From Nonomuraea roseoviolacea subsp. carminata (lineage in GTDB: Bacteria; Actinomycetota; Actinomycetes; Streptosporangiales; Streptosporangiaceae), in assembly GCF_024172185.1 (NCBI RefSeq), contig NZ_JAMZEC010000001.1, positions 5,104,001 to 5,168,000 on the forward strand: a stretch of DNA of 64,000 nucleotides. The letters are read 5' to 3'. A program made the translations under genes and the position numbers. Of the stretch, positions 20,154-28,609 are shown piece by piece; within the stretch, counting starts at the first letter, position 1, and each line of letters starts with the position of its first letter. The notes under the pieces are model-generated. The model was not told where the DNA came from. It ran no database searches and worked only from the letters and a program-made list of their open reading frames with translations.

Positions 20154-20171
20154 ACTAGAAGTTTGTTCTCC
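20154..20171. promoter_or_regulatory. Inverted repeat resembling a KstR/TetR-type operator
   Basis: Around 20154-20171 an ACTAGAA half-site and a GTTCT half-site flank a short spacer in the divergent promoter of the reductase and SDR genes. It resembles the TAGAAC-type operators of TetR regulators of lipid/steroid catabolism. The match is imperfect. Confidence 0.3.
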
Positions 20172-20186
20172 TGCGCTGGAGGTTCG

Positions 20187-21059
20187 ATGCTTCGGTTCGA
20201 TGACAGGGTGGCGATCGTCACGGGGGCCGGGCACGGCCTCGGCAGGTCGCACGCGCTCCTGCTGGCCGAACGGGGCGCCAAGGTCGTCGTCAACGACCTC
20301 GGCGGCGCGCTCGACGGCACGGGCGCCTCCGCCGGTCCCGCCGCCGAGGTGGTGGAGCTCATCACCAAGAACGGCGGCCAGGCCATCGCCAACGCCGACA
20401 ACGTCGCCACCCCGGAGGGCGCGCAGGCCATCGTCCAGGCCGCGGTCGACACCTTCGGCGCGATCGACATCGTCGTCAACAACGCGGGCATCCTGCGCGA
20501 CCGCTCGTTCGGCAAGATGACGGTCGAGGAGTTCGACGCGGTCCTCGCCGTCCACGTCCGGGGCTCCTACCTGGTCTCGCGCGCCGCGTACCCGTACATG
20601 AAGGAAGCCGGTTACGGCCGCGTCGTCAACACCTCCAGCCCCGCCGGCCTGTTCGGCAACTTCGGCCAGGCCAACTACTCCACCGCCAAGATGGGTCTGG
20701 TCGGCCTGACCAAGACGCTCGGCATCGAGGGCGCCCGCAACGGCATCAAGGCCAACGCCATCGCCCCGGTCGCCTGGACGCGCATGACCGAGTCGCTGCT
20801 GCCGGCCGAGTTCGAGGCCAAGTTCACGCCCGAGCGGGTCAGCGCCCTCGTCGCCTACCTCGTCCACGACTCGTGCGAGGTCAGCGGCGAGGTGTTCACG
20901 GTCGGCGGCGGCAAGGTGGCGCGGGTCATGGTGGCCGAGGGGCCGGGCTGGCGCTCCGACGACATCTCGCCGGAGGCGGTTGCGGACAACTGGGACGCGG
21001 TCATGGCCGAGCAGCCGTACGTCCTCACGGCCGCCGACTCGATGAAGGCCATGCTCTGA
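20187..21059 (+). CDS. SDR family dehydrogenase, HSD17B4/(3R)-hydroxyacyl-CoA type
   Basis: 290 residues. The cofactor motif TGAGHGLGRSHALLL, the NNAG motif and the active-site SSPAGLFGNFGQANYSTAKMG (Tyr and Lys four residues apart) are intact. The long form with GGALDGTG and the C-terminal VAEGPGWRSDDISPEAV extension is typical of the dehydrogenase half of peroxisomal multifunctional enzyme type 2. It probably oxidises a 3-hydroxyacyl-CoA or steroid in the cytosol. GGAGG precedes the ATG, and a strong terminator follows. Confidence 0.9.
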   Translation: MLRFDDRVAIVTGAGHGLGRSHALLLAERGAKVVVNDLGGALDGTGASAGPAAEVVELITKNGGQAIANADNVATPEGAQAIVQAAVDTFGAIDIVVNNAGILRDRSFGKMTVEEFDAVLAVHVRGSYLVSRAAYPYMKEAGYGRVVNTSSPAGLFGNFGQANYSTAKMGLVGLTKTLGIEGARNGIKANAIAPVAWTRMTESLLPAEFEAKFTPERVSALVAYLVHDSCEVSGEVFTVGGGKVARVMVAEGPGWRSDDISPEAVADNWDAVMAEQPYVLTAADSMKAML

Positions 21060-21082
21060 CGGCTCGCTGAATCACTCGGCCA

Positions 21083-21116
21083 GGGACCCCTCCGTTCGCG
21101 GAGGGGTCCCTTTCGT
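21083..21116 (+). terminator. Terminator of SDR gene
   Basis: A 12-bp perfect stem GGGACCCCTCCG/CGGAGGGGTCCC with a TTCG tetraloop followed by TTTCGTT, 23 bases after the SDR stop. Confidence 0.9.
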
Positions 21117-21157
21117 TGTGCGCGGACACTCTTTGTTCGATGATCGGCGGAAGATAT

Positions 21158-21178
21158 CCGACTTAAGGCGAAATTCGG
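21158..21178 (+). promoter_or_regulatory. Inverted repeat upstream of the sugar operon
   Basis: CCGACTT and AAATTCGG form an imperfect inverted repeat 38 bases before the ROK regulator start. Autoregulatory ROK operators often sit in this position. The exact operator is not established. Confidence 0.3.
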
Positions 21179-21215
21179 TCTTGATTCGTGCGGCTGTCGC
21201 TCTTAGGGTCGCGGC

Positions 21216-22373
21216 ATGACCCCCGCTCCGGGCTCGCCCGGGGACGTGCTGACCCTCATCAGCGCGGGCTCCGCGACGACCCGATCCGACCTGGCCCGGC
21301 TCACCGGCCTCGCCCGTTCCACGGTCTCCCAGCGCGTCGACGCCCTCATCGAGAGCGGCCTCGTCGAGGAGACCGAGAGCGGCGAGTCCACCGGCGGCCG
21401 GCCGCCCCGCCAGCTCCGGCTGCACACCGACGGCCACGCCTTCGCGGGCGTGGACGTGGGCGCCACCCACTGCCGGGTCGCGCTGATGGACATCTCGGGC
21501 GAGGTGCTCGCCGAGTGCGAGGACCCGCTCCTCGTCACCGAGGGCCCCGAGACCGTCCTGGCCCACGTCGACCGGCGCCTCGACCTGCTGCTCGCCCAGG
21601 CCGGCCGGCCGAGGTCGGCGCTGCGGGCGCTGGGCATGGGGGTGCCGGGGCCGGTCGAGTTCGCCACCGGCCGGCCGAACAACCCGCCGATCATGCCCGG
21701 CTGGAACGACTACCCCATCCCCGAGCACTTCGCGGACTGCGTCGTCCTCGTCGACAACGACGTCAACGTGATGGCGCTCGGCGAGCACCGCAACGCCTTC
21801 CCCGGCACCAGCCACCTGCTGTTCGTCAAGGTCGGCACCGGCATCGGCTGCGGCATCGTGGCCGAGGGGCGGCTGCACCGCGGCGCCCAGGGGTCGGCGG
21901 GCGACATCGGCCACATCCGGGTGTCCGGCCACGACGACGCGGGCTGCCGCTGCGGCAACAGCGCCTGCCTCGAAGCCGTGGCCGGCGGCGCGGCGCTGGC
22001 CCGCCGCCTCACCGACCTCGGCGTGCCCGCCGCGACCGGCGCCGACGTGGTGGCGCTCGTCCTGGCGGGCGACACGCTGGCGCTGCGCCTGGTCAGAGAG
22101 GCCGGCCGGCACATCGGCGAGGTGCTGGCCGGGCTGGTCAACTTCTTCAACCCCGAGGTCATCGTCATCGGCGGCGTCCTGTCCCGGGTGCACGAGCACC
22201 TGCTCGCCGGGATCAGGGAGACGATCTACCGCAGGTCGCTGCCGCTGGCCACCCACCACCTGTCGATCGTGCCGAGCCGTACCGGGGAGGACGCCGCCGC
22301 TCTCGGCGCCGGGCTCCTGGCGATCGAGCACTACCTGTCACCCGACAACATCAACAAGATCGTCACCCCCTGA
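21216..22373 (+). CDS. ROK family transcriptional regulator
   Basis: 385 residues. An N-terminal winged helix (TRSDLARLTGLARSTVSQRVDALI) is joined to a ROK sugar-kinase-like domain with the DVGATHCRVAL phosphate loop, the GTGIGCGIV motif and the zinc site CRCGNSACLE. It should bind a sugar or sugar phosphate and control the ABC and catabolic genes that follow; the next gene starts 15 bases downstream. Confidence 0.9.
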   Translation: MTPAPGSPGDVLTLISAGSATTRSDLARLTGLARSTVSQRVDALIESGLVEETESGESTGGRPPRQLRLHTDGHAFAGVDVGATHCRVALMDISGEVLAECEDPLLVTEGPETVLAHVDRRLDLLLAQAGRPRSALRALGMGVPGPVEFATGRPNNPPIMPGWNDYPIPEHFADCVVLVDNDVNVMALGEHRNAFPGTSHLLFVKVGTGIGCGIVAEGRLHRGAQGSAGDIGHIRVSGHDDAGCRCGNSACLEAVAGGAALARRLTDLGVPAATGADVVALVLAGDTLALRLVREAGRHIGEVLAGLVNFFNPEVIVIGGVLSRVHEHLLAGIRETIYRRSLPLATHHLSIVPSRTGEDAAALGAGLLAIEHYLSPDNINKIVTP

Positions 22374-22388
22374 CAGGAGAGACCCCCG

Positions 22389-23930
22389 ATGCTGGTCATG
22401 AGGGGAATCGTCAAGCAGTTCCCGGGCGTGCGCGCGCTCGACGGCGTGGACCTGGACGTGCGGGCCGGCGAGGTCCACTGCCTGCTCGGACAGAACGGCG
22501 CCGGCAAGTCCACCCTGATCAAGGTCCTCGCCGGAGCCCACCGGCCCGACGAGGGCACGATCGAACTGAACGGAGTCCCGGCCGCGCCCGCGAGCCCCGT
22601 GGACGCCATCCGGCTCGGCATCGCCACCATCTACCAGGAGCTCGACCTCGTCGACGGGCTCACCGTGGCCGACAACATCTTCCTCGGCCACGAGCACGCC
22701 CGCCTCGGCTTCACCGACCGGCGCGCCGCCAACCGGGCGGCCGGCGAGGTGCTGGCCCGGCTCGGCCACCCCGAGATCCGGCCGTCCACCGAGGTCGGGC
22801 GGCTCCCCCCGGCGGCCAAGCAGATCGTGTCCATGGCCCGCGCCCTCTCGCGCGAGGCCCGCCTCATCGTCATGGACGAGCCGTCCGCCGCGCTCGCCCA
22901 CGACGAGGTCGCCAACCTGTTCCGGATCATCCGTGACCTCACCGCCCGCGGCGTCGCCGTCGTCTACATCTCCCACCGCATGGAGGAGATCCGCGAGATC
23001 GGCGACCGCGTCACCGTCCTCAAGGACGGCCGCACCATCGCGGTCGGCCTGCCCGCCCGCGACACGCCCACCTCCGAGATCGTCTCCCTGATGACCGGCC
23101 GCGACGTCGAGTACGTCTTCCCGCCCCGCGCCTCCCGGCCGCCCGGCGAGGAGGTGCTGCGGGTGGAGGACCTGTCCTCGCCCGGCGCCTTCGCGGGCGT
23201 GTCGTTCTCGGTGCGCGCGGGCGAGATCGTCGGGCTGGCCGGGCTGGTCGGCTCCGGCCGCTCGGAGATCCTGGAGGCGGTCTACGGCGCGCGCCGCGCC
23301 ACCGGCCACGTCCGGGTGGGCGGCCGCCCGGTCCGCCGCGCCGGGCTCCTCCAGTCCGTACGGCGGGACGGCCCCCTGCGGGCCCTGCGCCGAGGCGGCG
23401 TCGTCGAGTCCGTACGGCTCGGCATGGGCCTGGCCCCCGAGGAGCGCAAGGCCCAGGCGCTGCTGCTCGACCAGAGCGTCACCGCCAACATCACGCTGGG
23501 CGGGTTATCCGGCTTCGCCAGGCTCGGCTGGCTGGACCGGGCCCGCGAGCGCGCCGAGGCCACCCGCCTGGCCGAGGCGCTCGACATCCGCCCCCGCGAC
23601 CCCGAGCGCCCGGTCAAGACGCTGTCCGGCGGCAACCAGCAGAAGGCCGTGCTGGCCCGCTGGCTGCTCGGCGGGCGCCGGCTGCTGCTGCTCGACGAGC
23701 CCACCCGCGGCGTGGACGTGGGCGCCCGCGCCGAGCTGTACACCGTCATCCGCCGCCTGGCCGAGGACGGCATCGGCGTGCTGCTCGTCTCCAGCGAGGT
23801 GCCCGAGGTGCTCGGCCTGGCCGACCGCGTCCTCGTGCTGCGCGAGGGGACCGTCATCCACCAGGGCGACGCCCGCGGCCTCGACGAGCACCGCGTCCTC
23901 GACATGATCATGAATGGGAGGGCCGCCTGA
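22389..23930 (+). CDS. Sugar ABC transporter ATP-binding protein (two ABC domains)
   Basis: 513 residues with two fused nucleotide-binding domains as in RbsA/XylG. The first has the Walker A GQNGAGKSTLIK and Walker B RLIVMDEPSAAL; its signature region GRLPPAAKQIVSMARAL is degenerate. The second has GLVGSGRSEI, the signature LSGGNQQKAVLARWL and LLLLDEPTRGVDVG. It energises import by the permease and lipoprotein encoded next. Its stop codon overlaps the permease start by one base. Confidence 0.95.
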   Translation: MLVMRGIVKQFPGVRALDGVDLDVRAGEVHCLLGQNGAGKSTLIKVLAGAHRPDEGTIELNGVPAAPASPVDAIRLGIATIYQELDLVDGLTVADNIFLGHEHARLGFTDRRAANRAAGEVLARLGHPEIRPSTEVGRLPPAAKQIVSMARALSREARLIVMDEPSAALAHDEVANLFRIIRDLTARGVAVVYISHRMEEIREIGDRVTVLKDGRTIAVGLPARDTPTSEIVSLMTGRDVEYVFPPRASRPPGEEVLRVEDLSSPGAFAGVSFSVRAGEIVGLAGLVGSGRSEILEAVYGARRATGHVRVGGRPVRRAGLLQSVRRDGPLRALRRGGVVESVRLGMGLAPEERKAQALLLDQSVTANITLGGLSGFARLGWLDRARERAEATRLAEALDIRPRDPERPVKTLSGGNQQKAVLARWLLGGRRLLLLDEPTRGVDVGARAELYTVIRRLAEDGIGVLLVSSEVPEVLGLADRVLVLREGTVIHQGDARGLDEHRVLDMIMNGRAA

Positions 23931-24925
23931 TGGCCGAAGCAGGAAGAACGGTCGCGGAGGCCCCCGCGACGACGGCCGCCCCCCGCTCCTTCGAGCTGCG
24001 GCACCTGGGCCTGTTCGTGGCGCTCGCGCTGCTCGTGGCCGTCGGCCTGGTCACCCGGCCGGCCGCCTTCGCCACCGCCGACAACCTGGTCAGCATCCTG
24101 TCGCTGGCCGCCACGATCGGCGTCATCACCGTCGGCGCCACGTTCGTCATCATCGGCGGCGGCATCGACCTGTCCGTGGGCGCCGTCATGGCGCTGGCCT
24201 CGGTCTGGGCGACGACCGTGGCCACGCAGGAGTTCGGGCCGGTCGTCATGGCGATCTGCGCCATCCTCGTCGGCACGGGCGCCGGGCTGGTCAACGGGCT
24301 GCTCGTCGCGTACGGGCGGCTGGTGCCGTTCATCGCCACGCTCGCCATGCTCGTCGCGGCGCGCGGCCTCGCCCAGCGCATGTCCGACCGCAGGACCCAG
24401 CTCGTCCGGCCGGACAACCAGGCGATCGTGGACCTCGCCACCACCCGGGTGCTCGGCGTCCCGCTGCTCGTCTACGTCTTCGCCCTCGTCGTCGTCCTCG
24501 GCTGGATCCTGCTCAACCGCACCACGTTCGGGCGCCGGACGTACGCGGTGGGCGGCAACCCCGAGGCGGCCCGCCTGGCCGGCATCGACGTGCGGCGGCA
24601 CACCATGCTCCTGTACGCGCTGTCCGGCCTGTGCTGCGGCATCGCCGCGATCCTCATCATGGCCCGCACCACCACCGGCTCCTCCACGCACGGCGACCTG
24701 TACGAGCTGGACGCCATCGCCGCCGTCATCATCGGCGGGACGCTGCTGACCGGCGGGCGCGGCACGATCGTGGGCTCCATCCTCGGCCTGCTGATCTTCA
24801 CCATCATCACCAACCTGTTCATCCTCAACGGCCTCAACACCAGCGACCAGCTCATCGCCAAGGGCCTGATCATCGTCGTCGCCGTCCTGCTCCAGCGGCG
24901 GAACCTGAAGGAGAGAACGCCATGA
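23930..24925 (+). CDS. Sugar ABC transporter permease (RbsC type)
   Basis: 331 residues with about eight to ten membrane segments. Conserved family features are GGGIDLSVGAVMAL near residue 80 and NRTTFGRRTYAVGGNPEAARLAGID, the EAA-like loop contacting the ATPase. It overlaps the binding protein gene by four bases (ATGA), confirming operon structure. Confidence 0.95.
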   Translation: MAEAGRTVAEAPATTAAPRSFELRHLGLFVALALLVAVGLVTRPAAFATADNLVSILSLAATIGVITVGATFVIIGGGIDLSVGAVMALASVWATTVATQEFGPVVMAICAILVGTGAGLVNGLLVAYGRLVPFIATLAMLVAARGLAQRMSDRRTQLVRPDNQAIVDLATTRVLGVPLLVYVFALVVVLGWILLNRTTFGRRTYAVGGNPEAARLAGIDVRRHTMLLYALSGLCCGIAAILIMARTTTGSSTHGDLYELDAIAAVIIGGTLLTGGRGTIVGSILGLLIFTIITNLFILNGLNTSDQLIAKGLIIVVAVLLQRRNLKERTP

Positions 24926-25977
24926 CCGACAAAGTCGCGCGCCGCGGATTCCTCGTCGGCGGACTCGGCGGAGCCGCCCTGTTAGCGGCCGGCTGCACCA
25001 GCAACGAGCCGTCGGCCGCCCCCGCCGCCAGCGCGCCCGCTCCCGCCCCCTCGGCCGGCGGCAACGACCAGCCCGGCACCAAGGTCACCATCGGCTTCTC
25101 CGCCCCCGCCGCCGACCACGGCTGGATCGCCGCGATCGCCAAGAACGCCGAGGCCGCCGCCAAGCAGTACCCCGACATCGACTTCAAGCCCGTCGAGCCC
25201 ACCAACGACATCAACCAGCAGATCTCCGCCGTCGAGTCGCTCGTCGCGGCCAAGGTCGCGGCGCTGGTGATCCTGCCCAACGACGGCCAGCAGCTCAACC
25301 AGGTCGCCCTCCAGGCCACCCAGGCCGGCATCCCCGTCGTCAACCTCGACCGCGTCTTCCCCGACAAGCTGGCCTACCGCACCTGGATCGGCGGCGACAA
25401 CTACGGCATGGGCGTCGCCGCCGGCCACTACATCGGCAAGAAACTCAAGGACAAGGGCGTCACGAACCCGGTCATCGTGGAGATCCAGGGCATCGCCACC
25501 CTCCCGCTGACCCAGGACCGCAGCAAGGGCTTCGCCGACGCGCTCAAGACGTACGGCTTCAGCGTGACCGCCAAGCAGGACGCCAAGTTCACCGTCGAGA
25601 CCGGCAACCAGGTGGCGACCAGCCTGCTCCAGGCGCACAAGAAGATCGACGCCCTATGGAACCACGACGACGACCAGGGCATCGGCGTGCTCGCCGCCAT
25701 CAAGGAGGCGGGACGCAAGGAGTTCTTCATGGTCGGCGGCGCCGGCTCGCTCAACGCCATGAAGGAGATCCAGTCCGGCTCGTCCGTGCTGGAGGCGACG
25801 GTCACGTACAGCCCCACGATGGCCTCCTCGGCGATCAAACTCGCCCGGCTCATCGCCCAGGGGAAGGGCATGAGTGACCTCGTGGAGAACCAAGTTCCGC
25901 AGTCCATCACGCTCGCGTCGGAGACCATTACCAAGGAGAACGTCGAGAAGTACCTGCCACTCGGCTTCGAGTCCTGA
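24922..25977 (+). CDS. Sugar ABC transporter substrate-binding lipoprotein
   Basis: 351 residues. A Tat-like RRGFL motif is followed by a hydrophobic segment and the lipobox LAAGC, then an Ala/Pro linker. The periplasmic-binding fold (VTIGFSAPAADHGWIAAIAKNAEAAA) is of the ribose/galactose class (PBP type 1). It captures the sugar outside and hands it to the permease. The ligand cannot be deduced from sequence, but downstream genes suggest a polyol or uncommon sugar. Confidence 0.92.
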   Translation: MTDKVARRGFLVGGLGGAALLAAGCTSNEPSAAPAASAPAPAPSAGGNDQPGTKVTIGFSAPAADHGWIAAIAKNAEAAAKQYPDIDFKPVEPTNDINQQISAVESLVAAKVAALVILPNDGQQLNQVALQATQAGIPVVNLDRVFPDKLAYRTWIGGDNYGMGVAAGHYIGKKLKDKGVTNPVIVEIQGIATLPLTQDRSKGFADALKTYGFSVTAKQDAKFTVETGNQVATSLLQAHKKIDALWNHDDDQGIGVLAAIKEAGRKEFFMVGGAGSLNAMKEIQSGSSVLEATVTYSPTMASSAIKLARLIAQGKGMSDLVENQVPQSITLASETITKENVEKYLPLGFES

Positions 25978-25988
25978 TCGGGGGCTGC

Positions 25989-27161
25989 ATGTCAGAAAAG
26001 ATCGGCATCGGCGTGGGCATGGTCGGCCACGCCTTCATGGGCCGCGTCCACTCCCAGGCATGGCGGAGCGTGGGGGCCTTCTTCGACCTGCCGCTCGCGC
26101 CGCGCATGGCGGTGCTCGCGGGCAGGTCGAGGGAGCGCGCCTCCGCCGCCGCGGCCCGGCTCGGCTGGGCCGACGTCGAGACCGACTGGAGGAAGCTGGT
26201 CGAGCGCGACGACGTGCAGATCGTCGACATCTGCACGCCCGGCGACTCCCACGCCGAGATCGCCGTCGCCGCGCTGGAGGCGGGCAAGCACGTCATCTGC
26301 GAGAAGCCGCTGGCCAACACCGTCGCCGAGGCCGAGGCCATGGTCCGCGCCGCGGCCTCGGCGCCCGGCAGGAGCATGGTCGCCTTCAACTACCGCCGGG
26401 TGCCGGCCATCGCCCTGGCACGGCGGTACGTGGAGGAGGGCCGGCTCGGCGAGATCCGGCACGTGCGGGCGCAGTACCTCCAGGACTGGATCGTGGACCC
26501 GGAGTTCCCGCTGGTGTGGCGGCTGCGGAAGGACAAGGCCGGCTCCGGCGCGCTCGGCGACATCGGCGCGCACATCATCGACACCGCCGAGTACGTCACC
26601 GGGCAGCGCGTGGTCGGCGTCTCGGCGCTCACGGAGACGTTCGTGAAGGAGCGTCCCCTGGCCGAGGAGTCGGCCGGCCTGTCCGCCACCGGAGGCGCCG
26701 CCACGGGGACCGTCACCGTGGACGACGCCGCCCTGTTCATCGGCCGGCTCTCCGGCGGCGCGCTCGCCTCGTTCGAGGCCACCCGCTTCGCCACCGGCCG
26801 CAAGAACGCGCTGCGCATCGAGCTCAACGGCTCGCTCGGCAGCCTCGCCTTCGACTTCGAGGCCATGAACGAGCTCTGGGTCAGCGAGGGCGACTCCGGC
26901 TTCACTCGGATCCTCGTCACCGAGCCCGGACATCCGTACGCCGGAGCCTGGTGGCCGCCCGGCCACGGCCTCGGCTACGAGCACACCTTCACCCACGAGA
27001 TCAAGGACTTCCTGGAGGCGATCGCCGAGGAGCGCGACCCCGCCCCGTCGTTCGCCGACGGGCTGCGGGTGCAGCGGGTCCTCGCCGCGGTCGAGCGGAG
27101 CGCGGCCGACGCCAGCCGCTACACGGTCGTGTCGGAGGCATCACTCGGAGAGGACGCATGA
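25989..27161 (+). CDS. Gfo/Idh/MocA family sugar dehydrogenase
   Basis: 390 residues. The Rossmann start GVGMVGHAFMGRVHS, the CEKPLANTVAEAE segment with its catalytic Lys, and GDIGAHIIDTAEYVTG are diagnostic of the family. It uses NAD(P) to oxidise a sugar or inositol hydroxyl. The stop overlaps the next gene by four bases. Confidence 0.92.
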   Translation: MSEKIGIGVGMVGHAFMGRVHSQAWRSVGAFFDLPLAPRMAVLAGRSRERASAAAARLGWADVETDWRKLVERDDVQIVDICTPGDSHAEIAVAALEAGKHVICEKPLANTVAEAEAMVRAAASAPGRSMVAFNYRRVPAIALARRYVEEGRLGEIRHVRAQYLQDWIVDPEFPLVWRLRKDKAGSGALGDIGAHIIDTAEYVTGQRVVGVSALTETFVKERPLAEESAGLSATGGAATGTVTVDDAALFIGRLSGGALASFEATRFATGRKNALRIELNGSLGSLAFDFEAMNELWVSEGDSGFTRILVTEPGHPYAGAWWPPGHGLGYEHTFTHEIKDFLEAIAEERDPAPSFADGLRVQRVLAAVERSAADASRYTVVSEASLGEDA

Positions 27162-28165
27162 TGAGACCGGTCACGTTGTTCACGGGCCAGTGGGCCGACC
27201 TGCCGTTCGAGGAGGTGTGCCGGCTCGCCGCCGAATGGGGCTACGACGGCCTGGAGATCGCCTGCTCGGGCGACCACTTCGACGTCGCCCAGGCGGTGTC
27301 CGACCCGTCGTACGTGGAGCAGAAACGCGCCCAGCTCGACAAGCACGGCCTCAAGGTGTGGACCATCTCCAACCACCTCGTCGGCCAGGCCGTCTGCGAC
27401 CACCCCATCGACGAGCGGCACAAGGCCATCCTGCCCGCCCGCGTCTGGGGCTCCGGCGACCCCGAGGCGGTGCGGCAGGCGGCGGCCGAGGACATGAAGG
27501 ACACCGCGCGCGCCGCCGCCCTGCTCGGCGTCGACACCGTCGTCGGCTTCACCGGCTCGTCGATCTGGCACACGGTCGCCATGTTCCCGCCGGTGCCCGC
27601 CTCCATGATCGACGCGGGCTACCAGGACTTCGCCGACCGCTGGAACCCCATCCTCGACGTCTTCGACGAGGTCGGCGTACGGTTCGCGCACGAGATCCAC
27701 CCCAGCGAGATCGCCTACGACTACGTGACCACGCAGCGCACCCTGCAGGCCATCGGCCACCGGCCCGCGTTCGGCCTCAACTGGGACCCGTCCCACATGG
27801 TCTGGCAGGACCTCGACCCGGTGGCCTTCATCCTCGACTTCGCCGACCGCATCTACCACGTGGACTGCAAGGACACCCGCGTCCGGGTCGGCGACGGCCG
27901 CCGCGGCCGCCTGTCCTCGCACCTGCCGTGGGCGGACATGCGACGCGGCTGGGACTTCGTCTCGACGGGCCGCGGCGACGTGCCGTGGGAGGACTGCTTC
28001 CGGGCGCTCAACTCGATCGGCTACTCCGGGCCCATCTCGATCGAGTGGGAGGACGCGGGCATGGACCGCCTGGACGGGGCCAAGGAGGCGCTGGGCTACA
28101 TCCGCCGGCTCAACTCCATCACCCCGCCGGCGACCTCGTTCGACGCCGCCTTCTCCACCACCTGA
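27158..28165 (+). CDS. Sugar phosphate isomerase/epimerase (AP endonuclease 2-like TIM barrel)
   Basis: 335 residues from ATG 27158; a second ATG at 27161 is equally possible. TIM-barrel features include AAEWGYDGLEIAC near the start, HEIHPSEIAYDY, LNWDPSHMVWQ and SIEWEDAGMDR, with His, Glu and Asp residues that would bind one metal. It belongs to the xylose isomerase-like/IolE-type group and likely works with the preceding dehydrogenase on the imported compound. It is the last gene of the operon; a dispersed repeat follows within 11 bases. Confidence 0.88.
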   Translation: MMRPVTLFTGQWADLPFEEVCRLAAEWGYDGLEIACSGDHFDVAQAVSDPSYVEQKRAQLDKHGLKVWTISNHLVGQAVCDHPIDERHKAILPARVWGSGDPEAVRQAAAEDMKDTARAAALLGVDTVVGFTGSSIWHTVAMFPPVPASMIDAGYQDFADRWNPILDVFDEVGVRFAHEIHPSEIAYDYVTTQRTLQAIGHRPAFGLNWDPSHMVWQDLDPVAFILDFADRIYHVDCKDTRVRVGDGRRGRLSSHLPWADMRRGWDFVSTGRGDVPWEDCFRALNSIGYSGPISIEWEDAGMDRLDGAKEALGYIRRLNSITPPATSFDAAFSTT

Positions 28166-28175
28166 CCGGGGCTTC

Positions 28176-28358
28176 AAAGGCAAGGTCCTCACGGGAGGGG
28201 CGCGCTCCGCGCGTTGCGGCGCTCGGGCGTGCCCCCAGGGGGCTCCCGCCCCCTTCGACCCCCTCAAGGGCATGGTCCTCGCTGACGCTCGGGCGCTCTT
28301 GCTGCCGGGGCTTCGCCCCGGAGGCGAGGGGCTCCCGCCCCTCGCGCACCCCGGCCCT
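28176..28358 (+). repeat. Dispersed multi-hairpin repeat, copy A
   Basis: This ~180-bp segment is nearly identical, in inverse orientation, to 56601-56787, and a short piece recurs at 55776-55820. It contains several hairpins: AGGGGGC-TCCC-GCCCCCT, CCGGGG-CTTCG-CCCCGG and GCGAGGGGC-TCCC-GCCCCTCGC (28324-28345). Both full copies lie between convergent genes, which fits a bidirectional terminator or a repeat-derived element. Confidence 0.8.
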
Positions 28359-28389
28359 GGCCGTGACATCGCAGGTCAGAGAAGTGCAG

Positions 28390-28412
28390 GTAAGGATAAC
28401 GATTATCCTTAC
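28390..28412. promoter_or_regulatory. FUR-family-like perfect palindrome
   Basis: GTAAGGATAA and TTATCCTTAC form a perfect 10-bp inverted repeat around CGA. The core GGATAACGATTATCC has the layout of Fur/Zur/Nur boxes. It is AT-rich in otherwise GC-rich DNA and lies 60 bases before a possible small ORF. No metal-related gene is recognisable nearby. Confidence 0.5.
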
Positions 28413-28471
28413 ATGGGGAGGCCGTCCGTGAAAGGTTAGGTGCTCTGGCACTGCTGACCAGGAGAGAGCAC

Positions 28472-28609
28472 GTGCCTGGGTCCATTGTCGATGAGACGGG
28501 GGCGCCTGATGCGGCTGCCACGCTGCTCCCGGTGCCGATGAACCATCCTGGGCAGACCTCATCGTGGCGGGAAGCGGCCACAGAGACATCATCAGGACGG
28601 GCCGGCTGA
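28472..28609 (+). CDS. Possible 45-residue peptide downstream of the FUR-like palindrome
   Basis: A GTG start has GGAG seven bases upstream and opens a 45-codon frame (starting MPGSIVDETGAPDAAATLL). I know no homologue. It overlaps the 3' end of the convergent Fic gene by 18 bases. It may be a real small gene, a remnant of a metal-regulated gene, or chance. Confidence 0.3.
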   Translation: MPGSIVDETGAPDAAATLLPVPMNHPGQTSSWREAATETSSGRAG

